In this document: piece after piece, positions 1-10,360 of the stretch
Layout of the letters: the number at the start of each line of letters is the position of its first letter
Numbering within the stretch: position 1 is the first letter of the stretch
Assembly (NCBI GenBank): GCA_954871525.1
Contig: OX940863.1
Coordinates: 1,464,001-1,528,000 of the forward strand
Length of the DNA: 64,000 bases
Origin: Parietaria judaica
Taxonomy: Eukaryota; Streptophyta; Magnoliopsida; Rosales; Urticaceae
Reading direction: 5' to 3'
The notes under the pieces: generated by a model
What the model was told of the DNA's origin: nothing
The model's database searches: none
The model's input: only the letters and a program-made list of their open reading frames with translations
Program-made: the position numbers and the translations under genes

Positions 1-522
1 TTTTGTAACCGTTTCCCGGTTTTGTCCCGGACCGATTTTTCAAAAAATCCAGGAAATTTAGCTTAAAACCGGGAACCGGTACTTCCCGGTTCCCGATTTT
101 CGGAACCGGGAACCGGAACCGGTACCTAAAAAATATTTTCCGGTTTTTGGTACCGGTTCCGATTTTAAACTACATGTAATTTTTAAGTTTTTAGTATGTC
201 GTTTTTAGTGTAATATATATTTTTATTGTCATTTTTTATACTAAGTGTAATTTTTAATTACTATTTTTTCAAAAACTACATGTCATTTTTAAGTCAAACC
301 CTTTTAGAACAGGGAAATTTAGAATCGAAACCGGGAAATTTTAGAAATGGAACCGTAACCGGGAAATTTGAATCGGAACCGTTACCGGAACCAGGAATTT
401 TTTTAATCGGGAACCGTTACCAGAACCGGAACCGTGAAAAAAAAAATCCCGATTTTTTCAGAACAGGGACGAAAAAAAGCTAATTTCTCGGTTCCCGGTT
501 CCCGGTTCCGGTTTCACCCCTA
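1..522. mobile_element. Non-autonomous Ac-like hAT element, right part only
   Basis: The stretch is built from dozens of near-copies of GGAACCGG/CCGGTTCC with AT-rich spacers. It stops abruptly at 510-522 with GGTTTCACCCCTA, which read from the other strand is TAGGGGTGAAACC. Ac-like hAT elements are known for TAGGG/CAGGG-type ends and dense short subterminal repeats that bind transposase, so I infer a hAT end. The left end lies outside the window, so no TSD can be tested. A related relic lies at 15597-16140, and a shorter one ends at about 11774. No coding region is visible. Confidence 0.55.
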
Positions 523-2184
523 CCCAAAAGTCCGGAAATTTTCAACATTATATATTTAATTTGTCTAGTAGACATCATTCTACTACTAGCATTTTATTCC
601 AAGAAGAAGAGTGAAGGCATTGAATTTCGACCCATTTCTTGATGAGATCAATTCATGAATGGAGATCGATAACCAAAATAAATAACCTATTGTTTTTATT
701 ATCTGAAAAGTGTGTTTTAGGAAAAAAATTAAGAGCTCAATCATCATATAACGGTATTTGTTATGAATACATGATTAAATAATAGCTTTTTACTCAAAAT
801 GGTTGATTGGTGAGAGCAAAATTAAAGTGTGTAAATGGTGGATTAAGAAAAGAAAAAGAAAAGTAAAGCAAATGTGGAGCAACTTGCTCTGATGATTTTG
901 AAGCTGCTATGTTTTGACTTTGATTGTTGTTTGGCACTTACTTTTTAAAATAAATTGAATTATGATTTTTCCAAGTGTATCACAAAGTAGACAAACTAGA
1001 ATCTAACCTTCCTACGTAGGATATTGAATCTAACCTTCCCACAAAAAAAAAAAGAGTCTTTATTACCGACACAATCATACTATTCATATCCTCCAGCGCT
1101 AAAAAAAAAAAAAAGAAGAAAAAACGAGTGATGATGCGCCCGGTAAACGCCGTCGTACACTACAAAGTACAATGGCTACGTGATAGAGAAATTAGTTTTT
1201 TAAAAAAATTCAAAAAATACTCGACATTTAATCGTCTTTGAGTTTAGGTTTTTTTTTTTTTTTTTTTCCTTAAAAGAAAAGTGCATTAAACATAATTAGA
1301 AAAATGAAAATCAAGAGTTTAGTATTGACGATTCTGCCATTGTATTGTATGCCACATAAATATCCTTGACACGGAATCTTGGTGGAGAAAATCACCATAT
1401 TTTTCCAATGCATAAACGACTTGGAAATTTATTGGCTTCACGTTTCGATGTCGTTTGTGTCGTTTTCAGAGGCTCGTGCACCAACCAAAAAGCTAACGAA
1501 AAAGTGGACCATAGAAAATCATACAAATATCTTCAGGGGCTTTTTGGTCATTCCCAAATCCCTCGAGGGCATTTTTTGAGATTAAGATAATTATCTCGAA
1601 ACCCCTTTTGAGTCCCATCCACGTAACACTTTTTCCCACGTCTCCTTTTGCCTACATCACAAATCACAACTATTTATTTTTTTATTATTTTTTGTGCAAA
1701 TCAAATCTTATTAAAAACACGGTTCACATTAGAGTTGTCTTATTGTTAAACAGTTAAGACTCAAGTTGCGGAAGCTCAAGACCGTCCAATTCATTAATGC
1801 TTCAACAAATTTAATTTCGCACCCTCAACTTTCCTAGTAGGTCTATTTCGTCTCTTGAATTTCATTTTTATTCAACAACGCTCCTCATTCTTCAAAGAAA
1901 AAAAAAATGCAATATGTTAATAATTCACCGATATTTTTATTGAATTATTAATTTTTTTAGGAAATCGTATTGACTTTCATTAAACGGTGTCACGATTAAT
2001 TGACAAAAACGCATTCGAGTAAGTCGTGTATTGTCAATAAATTATTAACTTTTTATTTGACTGAGTATGGTAGAATAGAATTACTACAAACCTAAAAGTT
2101 ATATAACGTTATTATAAATGATATTAACGTTATTAATTTGAATTATATTTTTTTCCTTAGGGTTTTATTTTTTGTGCGCGTGTG
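523..2184. other. AT-rich intergenic region
   Basis: No convincing gene is seen. The stretch contains poly-A and poly-T runs (for example near 1040-1060 and 1247-1267) and short open frames at 1366-1590 with no recognisable domain. The distal end leads into the promoter of the ATP/ADP carrier gene. Confidence 0.5.
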
Positions 2185-2190
2185 TATAAA
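2185..2190 (+). promoter_or_regulatory. Candidate TATA box of plastid ATP/ADP carrier gene
   Basis: A TATAAA lies 204 bp upstream of the ATG at 2394. It is followed by a pyrimidine-rich leader with a CT dinucleotide run at about 2286-2303, typical of plant 5' UTRs. Transcription start is inferred, not shown. Confidence 0.45.
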
Positions 2191-2393
2191 TTGTTTTAAG
2201 ATATTTACACTTCAAACTTTCCTCTGTCTCTCTCTCTTAGCAATAAGAAGCAAAACAAACGTCTTCAAGGGCTAAAGCCACCTTATCTCTCTCTCTCTCT
2301 CTCTTCGATGTTCTCGCTCTGAAAGAGGAAACACCCGAAACCCATCTCCCATTTCACTCCCTCGAGGCGAAGAAGAAGAGTCAGGAGAGAGCC

Positions 2394-4696
2394 ATGGAAG
2401 CCGCGCTTCAGACCAGAGGAGTTTTGAGCCTTCCCCGGAACCCCATGGCGAGGGTTTCGGCCCCGTCGCAGGGCTTGAGGCACAGGCTCCTCTCCGCCAA
2501 ACCCAAGACCCTTCCCGGGCTTTCTCTCTCCAATGGCTTCGCGAGCCCCGTGGTCGCTAAGGATAAGACCGCCGCCACCAAGAGCTTGTTCCTCTGCAAG
2601 GCGGAGGCGGCGGCTTCGGCTTCGGTCCCGGAGCCGAGCTTCGGCGAGGCTGCCGAGCCGGCGAAGCTCATGGGCTTGGAGGTGACGACCCTGAAGAAGA
2701 TTCTGCCTCTTGGGCTCATGTTCTTCTGCATCCTCTTCAACTACACGATCCTCAGGGACACCAAGGACGTGCTCGTCGTCACGGCCAAGGGGAGCAGCGC
2801 GGAGATCATCCCGTTCCTCAAGACCTGGGTCAACTTGCCAATGGCGATTGGGTTCATGCTTCTCTACACCAAGCTGTCCAACGTTCTGTCGAAGCAGGCC
2901 CTGTTCTACACCGTGATTCTTCCCTTCATCGCCTTCTTCGGGGCGTTCGGGTTCGTGCTCTACCCTCTCAGCTCCTATATTCACCCCGAGGCGCTCGCGG
3001 ATAAGCTTCTCGCCGCGCTCGGCCCACGGTTCCTCGGCCCGCTCGCGATTATGAGGATTTGGAGCTTCTGTCTCTTCTATGTCATGGCTGAGCTCTGGGG
3101 CAGTGTGGTGGTTTCGGTTCTCTTCTGGGGTTTCGCCAATCAGGTAAATTCATTCAATTTTTTCAGTTCAATGCCGTATTGGGATTTTGATTGCTTATTT
3201 TATTTGCTCGAGCTATTCATCAATGTCGGAAATGGATTTTGGTGTCGAAAGTTTACGCCTTTGACAGATGATTTAGTATCTGTTTGTGGTTAATTTTGTG
3301 TGATTTGATTGCTCTGTTTGCAGATAACAACCGTGGACGAAGCGAAGCGTTTCTACCCGCTCTTTGGCCTCGGTGCGAACGTTGCGTTGATTTTCTCAGG
3401 GCGGACGGTGAAGTACTTCTCGAACATGAGAGCGGCTTTGGGTCCCGGCGTTGATGGATGGGCTCTCTCGCTTAAAGCCATGATGAGCATTGTCGTTCTC
3501 ATGGGATTCGCAATCTGTGGCTGCTATTGGTGGGTCAACACGTACGTCCCGCTCCCAACCCGCAGTATGAAGAAGAAGGTAAGCTCTTCTGTTTTATCGC
3601 CAGCTCGATCAGCGTCGAATGTTTTAGTTGGGCATTTTTTTCTCACTGAAAATTCAAATTTCTATTGCAGGAGAAGCCGAAGATGACCACGATGGAGAGC
3701 TTGAAGTTTTTGGTGTCATCAAAGTACATCAGGAACCTCGCCACTCTGGTCGTGGCATACGGTATCAGTATCAACCTCGTTGAGGTCACATGGAAATCGA
3801 AGCTCAAGGCTCAGGTAACATTGAAGAAGAATCTGGATTTGATTTGACGAAGTCGTTTACTCTAAAAGACTAAAACCCTGATCTAACATGTGTGACATGT
3901 GCAGTTCCCGAGCCCGAACGAGTACTCGTCGTTCATGGGAGACTTCTCGACCGCCACCGGAGTGGCCACGTTCATCATGATGTTGCTGAGTCAGGTCATC
4001 TTCAACAAGTACGGGTGGGGAATGGCCGCCGCCATCACGCCGACGGTGCTCCTCGTCACAGGAGTCGGGTTCTTCTCGTTAATACTCTTCGGGGCGCCTT
4101 TGACGCCGGCGCTAGCCGGTTTCGGGATGACCCCTCTCCTCGCGGCGGTATACGTCGGAGCTATGCAGAACATCTTCAGCAAGAGCGCCAAGTATAGCCT
4201 GTTCGACCCGTGCAAGGAAATGGCATACATTCCTTTGGACGAGGACACCAAGGTTCGAAATTGAATTCGAAATCTCGAAACTCAATCTTAGAGTAATAAT
4301 CTCGTATTAAATGCCGGGTACTTTTGTTATTAGGTCAAGGGCAAAGCGGCTATCGACGTGGTGTGCAACCCGTTGGGGAAATCCGGCGGGGCGTTGATCC
4401 AGCAATTCATGATCCTAACGTTCGGGTCGCTGGCTAGCTCGACTCCGTACCTGGGAGGAGTACTGTTGGTGATCGTGGGGGCATGGCTGGCGGCCGCCAG
4501 GTCGCTGGACACGCAGTTCACGGCGCTGCGGAAGGAGGAGGAGCTCGAGAAGGAAATGGAGCGGGCGGCCGTCAAGATCCCGGTCGTCTCCTCCGAGAAC
4601 GGCGGCAACGGCTCGCTCTCCGGCGGCCCCGCCTTCAACCCGACAGCCGGTGACTCCAGCGGGAGCTCGCCCCAGGCGTCACCCCGCAACATTTGA
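2394..4696 (+). CDS. NTT: Plastidic ATP/ADP translocase (NTT family), 619 aa, five exons
   Basis: Exons 2394-3143, 3324-3578, 3671-3814, 3905-4252 and 4334-4696 have GT-AG borders, are all in phase 0, and sum to 619 codons plus stop, close to the roughly 620 aa of plant NTT1/NTT2. Residues 1 to about 80 are Ser/Ala/Arg-rich with few acids, as in a chloroplast transit peptide. The rest is a multi-membrane-span carrier with the family block LRDTKDVLVVTAKGSSAE near residue 120 and later the hallmark block SAKYSLFDPCKEMAYIPLDE. The C-terminal tail is hydrophilic, rich in Lys/Glu and then Gly/Ser. The family exchanges cytosolic ATP for stromal ADP plus Pi across the inner envelope, feeding starch and lipid synthesis in plastids. 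A polyadenylation signal AATAAA lies at 4724-4729. The model is complete and looks intact. Confidence 0.95.
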
Positions 4697-5388
4697 TGGA
4701 CGCGAAATAGTCTCTTCTGTTTGAATAAAGTGGGAGGTCTGGTGAGAGCCTTGGTTGGGTGAAATTACCAGCTTAGGAGCTTTTACTTGTTTCAATGAGT
4801 CAGTTATTTTCTTCCATAGAAAACGACGAGAAAAAATTTGTCATATCACCATTTTAGTTTACATATTTTTTTAGTGTCGTATTACCATCAATATTTAATT
4901 TTTAGCAGTAAATTTATTTATTTGCAGTGGGTACTATTTTTGCGAATGAGAATGCATTATTATATTTTTTTAATTTATTTTTTTTCCCGATGTAGTGAAA
5001 TTGTGATGGTGTTCTTCTTAGTTTGGGCTTTAGAGTGTTATCACTATGGGCTTTAGAATGTTATCACTATGGACCACTTGTTAGACTTTGAACAAAACCC
5101 TACTAGGTATGGTGTTCTTAAGTTTGCAATCCACTTGAAAGGATAATAAGACTACACTCTTACATTGAAATATGTTATAAATCTAGTGTAAAATGGTCAC
5201 TATAGTAAGAATCAAACGACATAAATTACTTTAAAATCTAATTAATGTTACTTAAAAATCTTGATTCGGAAATCACATAGTCCCCGCACCCTCGTAGATT
5301 TAGTGCGGTGGCCTATGTGATTCGATCTATAGGATCGATCTTTCGCTTCCACTCACAAATATAGTTAACTGCCGTTTGGGACATACTT
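4697..5388. other. 3' UTR and AT-rich spacer with a short tandem repeat
   Basis: After the carrier's polyadenylation signal the spacer is AT-rich. A roughly 23-bp unit (GGGCTTTAGAGTGTTATCAC and onward) is repeated twice in tandem at about 5025-5070. Nothing coding is seen. Confidence 0.5.
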
Positions 5389-5459
5389 CTATAAAGTAAT
5401 CCCACGAATGTAGGAGAGCACGGATATCCGTGTCTCTCTTTTTTTTTCTTTTTTTTTTT

Positions 5460-5513
5460 CGGAGTCGGATTTATCCGGGTCCGCCATTTGGCAGACCCGG
5501 ATAAATCCGACTC
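5460..5513. repeat. Subterminal 21-bp-stem hairpin of the hAT element
   Basis: A perfect inverted repeat begins GGAGTCGGATTTATCCGGGT and returns as its complement after a loop of about 12 bases. It lies some 60 bp inside the left end. Matching palindromes with the same CGGAG..CTCCG core lie at 8933-8989 near the right end, so both subterminal regions can fold. Confidence 0.7.
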
Positions 5514-5834
5514 CGCTTTTTTTTTTAAATTTTTTTTTCGAAAATTGTGTTTTGGTCCCTGAATTATTTTAAACCGAATACTTTATATTTTTTCGGGTTT
5601 TAGGAGTTTAAATTTCAAATATCAAATTATATTTTAACGGTTTTAACGGGTTTGAAATTCAAATTTTAAATTTTAATGATGATAAACATGAAGACAAATA
5701 ATTAAATAAATAACGGGCCTCGTTAAAACCTCTCCGAGTCCCCCAAAAGGGTGCGGCTCGGGCGAGGAAAGAGCGCCCTAAGGTTTTTATTTAAATTATA
5801 AAGCAAATACAAATGTCATACAATTACAAACCGA

Positions 5835-8411
5835 TTATTCCGGGTTCGCCACATTAAGCTCGTTGAAATAGTCTAACAACTCGTTGTCTACCATTTGATT
5901 ATCTTGCGTTCGCTTTTCGGCCAAAATCCAATCCTTGGAAAGCATAAGGATTTCGACCAAAAACGCCTTCGTTGACTTGCGTCGAGCCTCCAATAGGCAT
6001 CCCGCCAACGAGAAAGCCGCTTCCGATGACACCGTGGAGACCGGAACGGTGAGAATGTCGCGAGCCACCAATGATAAAACCGGGTACTCAAGACGATTTA
6101 CGCGCCACCATTCAAGTATGTCGAGGCCTTCGTCGGGACACGGTGCCGGTGGAAGGTTACAAAAGACGTCGTACTCGTTGATTCTTCGGCGGTTTGCTCT
6201 TCAGGGACGACGACCTCCGGAACTCTCGCTATGTTGTGACGTTGAGGCCGGACTTGACACCGTTGATGATCCTCCGTGCCCGCCGGTATGAGTTAGGTTG
6301 TAAAACACCCGATGCGTCGAAACATAGGGCGCTCCGGGTGCGTTGCTCGGGGGCGGCGTCGGGACGTGTTCCGTGTCTCCTTCTTGCTCCATGTCCTCGT
6401 AATACTTCGTCTCGTACTCCTTGTAAAGAAGCCTCATCTTCAATTCCGCGTCGGGATAGTCTTCGTCAAGGTATGGATCTCCCGTCAATTATTGCATCAT
6501 CGCCAAGATCGTCTGCAATTTACCGAGCTTTAATGTAGGATCTATGATTATAGCCGCGCAAAACAAAAATGGAATATGTTTCCAATAAACCCTAAATTTT
6601 TCAATCATCGGTGTCAAAACATTTGCAAATAAAGGGTTTTGTTTTGCTTTATCAAAATGAACAATAATATAAAAAATGCAAGCTAAAGCTAAATGAGATG
6701 TAGGTTTGTAAACATGAGATAAAGTAACGGTAATAGTATAAAAAAGGGATAGAAAAGCCTGGAATTGGATAGCCATCATCCAATCGGATTCGTCGAGGTA
6801 GTCGTCCACGTGTCTGACATCTTGTCCGTTGATCCAGTTCGTAACTAGCTCCTTGTACGGTATGACCGCCTCCAACATCAAGTAGGTAGAGTTCCACCGG
6901 ATAGGCATATCCGGAGAGAACACTCGCTCCGCTTTGTGGTATTCCCTGCAATATGCTAACCAAGATTCCGTGCGCATAGTAGATGATCGTATGTAGATAA
7001 TGGCACTCCTAATTCTATCTATGCTTGGCGAAATAATATTTAACCCCGCTTGAACTATCAAATTGATAATATGGCATGCACATCTTTGATGAAAATAATC
7101 GGCCCTAAAATTATCGAGACTATCCTTTAACACATCAACGGTAATGTTGTGGGGGCTAGCATTATCTAATGTAATTGAAACTACCCTATTGCTAAGGTTC
7201 CAAAATGTCAACACATTCAATATAGCCTCGGCAATGTTAACCCCGGTATGCCTAACACGCATGGGTTTAAATCCTAAAATACGCTTTTCTAATTTCCAAT
7301 CATCGTTAATAAAATGAGCTACAACGGAAATATAATCATCGTTAGCGTGACCTTTCCAACAATCCGATGTTAAAGCAAACTTGTACGACGCTTGTTGAAA
7401 TAATTTGTCTAGCTCAATTCTTTGTTCATCATAATATTGAATAATTGTCTCTCTAGTTACATGACGCGAGACATACCGGTAGTTTATCGGGGCGATGAAG
7501 GCTAAAAATTCGTTGAGACCATCTCCCTCGGAAAACGATACCGGTAAACCATCGCGTATGATAAATCTAGCGAGAGCTTTCCTATAAATGAGATCGGATA
7601 AGCGACTTACCTCCTCCACTTTCTTACGCTTTCGGCATTGCTTGGCGTGATCTCTGAGGTACGATGTGCCTTGAATTTTTGGATCGGCCGCCTTTATTTC
7701 TCCGCAAGTTCGACATTTCCCGAATCTTTCCTCTTTTCCTGTAGTATGATTAAGAATATAAAGCGGAAAAAAGTCATTTCGCCATACCGGAGATGTTAGG
7801 TTCTTCCTCTTCCTTGGCTTTGGCGGTGGCGGGTTTGCCGGCGGCGGAATAGGAGGCCGACTAGAACCACGAGGCCGACCACGACCTCGGACCGGCGGCG
7901 GCGGTGGAAGAAGTTCTTCTACTTCGTCGTCGTCCTCGTCCTCGTCATCGTCCTCGTCGTCGTCCTCGTCGTCTTCCTCGTCGTCGTAGTCGTCCCCGCC
8001 TTCGGGACCTTCGTAATTCGGATCATCGTCTCTTCCGTCGTTCATGTTCATCGATGCCGAAGCTTCTCGGTTTTGGCGATGTTGGTTTTGGGCATCGTAC
8101 GCCTCTTGCTCGCTCGACCATTCCGGAATATTTCCTGTAGCATTTTGAAGCAAGTTAGTAAAACCACCGAATTGTTGACCGTAAATTACCGGAACGAGCG
8201 GATTGGGTTGAATTTGTGGCGACGGTAGACTAGTGGAACCCGGAGCATTTTGTTGGTAAACACCGCCATAATATGTATGTTGTATTTGTTGTTGTACCGG
8301 CGCCGGCGGAGTTGAATGTGGAATACTATTAACCGACCCGGTTTCGGAACCGGTCCGTCCTTTTCCTCGGCGATCATTTCGGCCTCGAGAACGGTTATCG
8401 GAACTAGACAT
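5835..8411 (-). pseudogene. hAT transposase (BED finger, RNase H fold, C-terminal dimerisation) with two in-frame stops
   Basis: Reading leftward from the ATG at 8411, one frame runs to 5835 (about 859 codons) with stops only at 6489-6491 (TAA) and 6201-6203 (TGA). The N-terminus is low-complexity with a long Asp/Glu run at about residues 130-160. It is followed by a BED zinc finger (C-x2-C ... H-x4-C, about residues 230-260). Next comes the RNase H-like core, with a conserved WNSTYLML block. Beyond the second stop lies the hAT C-terminal dimerisation region with ARDILTVPVSTVSSEAAFS. Protein-like sequence continues through both stops in the same frame, so I read them as nonsense mutations rather than introns. 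The first 640 codons alone would lack the dimerisation domain. Confidence 0.87.
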
Positions 8412-8600
8412 TAATAACCTATACTATAACTAAACTAAACTATATAATATAAATAAACTAAATTATAAGTTATAACTAAATTAAACTATACTATAAATAA
8501 ACTAAACTATATAATATAATATAATAGATATTATGATAATAATATTGCTAGAATAACTAAATAAGTAACTAATTTTATAAGAGTATTAATATAACTATAA
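8412..8600. repeat. AT-rich (CTAAACTATA)-like leader of the transposase gene
   Basis: A degenerate tandem of AACTATA/TAAACTA units lies directly upstream of the transposase start, inside the hAT element. It probably represents the promoter/leader. No sharper signal is visible. Confidence 0.4.
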
Positions 8601-9055
8601 GATAAGAAAACTATAGCTTAAAATCGGATTTTTTGAGAGCTTGGGCGAGTTGAGAGATTATGAGATGAAGAGAATGAGTTGAGTGAAAAAAATGAGGGAG
8701 AAGTGTGGTTTTTTTAGGGGAAAAATGGAGAGAATCGAGTAAAGAGGGTATAATTAATACCCAACGGATAGAAAACAGGGGCCTTTTCTGCAATTGCAGA
8801 AATTTTATCGGGAGCAGGCGAAGGAGCCGTTGCCCAACGGCTCCTTCATCCACGCCGTACGCGTGGCACATCCAACGGCTCAAAACATAGAGCCGTTGGA
8901 TTTTTTATTATTATTTTTTTTTTTTAAATATGTCGGAGCCGGATTAATCCGGCTCCGTATTAAGTCGGAGTCGGAGCTCCGACTCCGTAAAAAAAAATAA
9001 AAAATGGAGGGTCCAGGATATCCGACCCTCCTACATTTACTGCATTACTATAAAG

Positions 9056-10258
9056 TTCTCGGTGTCAATTTTTATACATTTATATTAATATATATTTTTA
9101 CGTGAGAGATCAAGATCCATCTGGCTGGCAACACAGAGTTCTAAAATCAAAATCAATGTTCCATCAACCTCGCTATTATTGTGGCGAAAAATCATGTCAA
9201 CAGATATGTTGCGCCAAAAATTTGATTCGAAAAGTCAATATCCCGTGGCTTCAGTAAAAAGAGTGTATAAACTTAGTGGTGGGCTTTGAGATCCGACTTA
9301 GCGGATCAATCTTTGGCTTCCACAAACACCTCAAATGTATCGAAATTATTACGAATCGGGGCGGGGCTAGCGAAACAAATTAAGGTCACAGATCGTAAGC
9401 CTAGCCATGTCACTTAAATTATTTAGTTGTTCCCTTAAAGCATTATTGAGTCTTGAAACAACAATATATTGCAAAGATCTCATCAAAAGAGATGACATAT
9501 AATGCTTCCCACACATAACAATGCATAGAGTCCGTTTCAGGTCATTTTCAGCCGTGGAGTGATGCTATAATTAGGGTTTGTTCTTCATGTCATACAAAGG
9601 AATATTTGCATTTATAACCCTTGTCTTTTAGCTTTAGGGCTCTACCCCCATTTCAAAAAGATATTTCTCAAACATATCTTTTTGGCATTATGCAAAGATC
9701 ACGAGAAAACTATACGTCTTATAATTCCTATATCCGTTACACTGACAAACATATCACTCAACAACTCATGCACTGCAAATAAGTTAACATTTTGCAATTA
9801 ATTTAGGGACAGTTGCGGCATAAATACTCAAGTTTATTCAAATTTGTTATTATTCTAATCTTTCAATTGTGTAGTATAAATATTCAAAATCGTGAAATTT
9901 ACATTTTCAATTTATTCTGTCTCATCACTCATGTATCTCCATATAGATAAGAGTTTAGTACACGTATACAATTCAAATGAACTCGTCTTTTTTTCTTCCA
10001 TACATCATGTTAAATACTTCAATATAAGTCACATTTAACTTTAACGACCATATAGAAAAAATTAATGGAAAATGCAAATTCATGACCTTGAGTTGGGAAA
10101 TCGAAAGTTTGAAATTACGCGCACAAATTTAAACTAACTTAGAAACTTATGCCGCAATTTTCCCTAACTTAAAACTACTTCTCAAAAAGTAAATACTTTC
10201 GTTAGCTTATTATTATGTGTGGGCTTCATTTAAAGAAAGAATTAAGACCAATTCTTCC

Positions 10259-10264
<6 letters not shown>
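9056..10264. other. AT-rich intergenic region
   Basis: No gene is recognised. The stretch at about 9290-9325 (GATC..ATCTTTGGCTTCCAC) resembles one at about 5325-5355 on the other side of the hAT element, suggesting an older repeat there. The remainder is AT-rich spacer upstream of the NPH3-family gene. Confidence 0.45.

Positions 10265-10305
<41 letters not shown>
10265..10305. repeat. (TA)n microsatellite, about 20 units, in NPH3-family promoter
   Basis: An uninterrupted TA dinucleotide run ends 55 bp before the ATG at 10361. It could supply or disturb the TATA element and should be length-variable between individuals. Confidence 0.9.
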
Positions 10306-10308
<3 letters not shown>

Positions 10309-10360
10309 GCTTTGTACAATAATGAATATGCCACTCCAATTATACTAACCCTACAACACC

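Larger units (their letters stand above)
5397..9047 (-). mobile_element. Complete 3.65-kb hAT transposon with 8-bp TSD
   Basis: The 8-bp direct repeat CTATAAAG flanks the element at 5389-5396 and 9048-9055. Immediately inside are imperfect terminal inverted repeats: TAATCCCACGAATGTAGGAG on the left, and TAATGCAGTAAATGTAGGAG read inward from the right. Both are followed by a shared CGGATATCC. Subterminal hairpins follow at both ends: a 21-bp perfect stem at about 5460-5513 (GGAGTCGGATTTATCCGGGT and complement), and two palindromes at about 8933-8989. The 8-bp TSD and the transposase inside (5835-8411, minus) place it in the hAT superfamily. The exact TSD implies fairly recent insertion, but the two stops in the transposase suggest it no longer drives its own movement. 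Confidence 0.88.

Noticed and set aside
2283..2984. 233-codon open frame on the minus strand
   Set aside because: It lies entirely opposite exon 1 of the ATP/ADP carrier and its composition is that of GC-rich antisense shadow; no domain.
6201..6491. Possible intron in the hAT transposase removing the two stops
   Set aside because: Protein-like sequence in the same frame runs through the region and I saw no convincing donor/acceptor pair, so nonsense mutations are simpler.
6194..6538. Plus-strand frames inside the hAT element
   Set aside because: They overlap the transposase frame on the other strand, which shows real domains on both sides.
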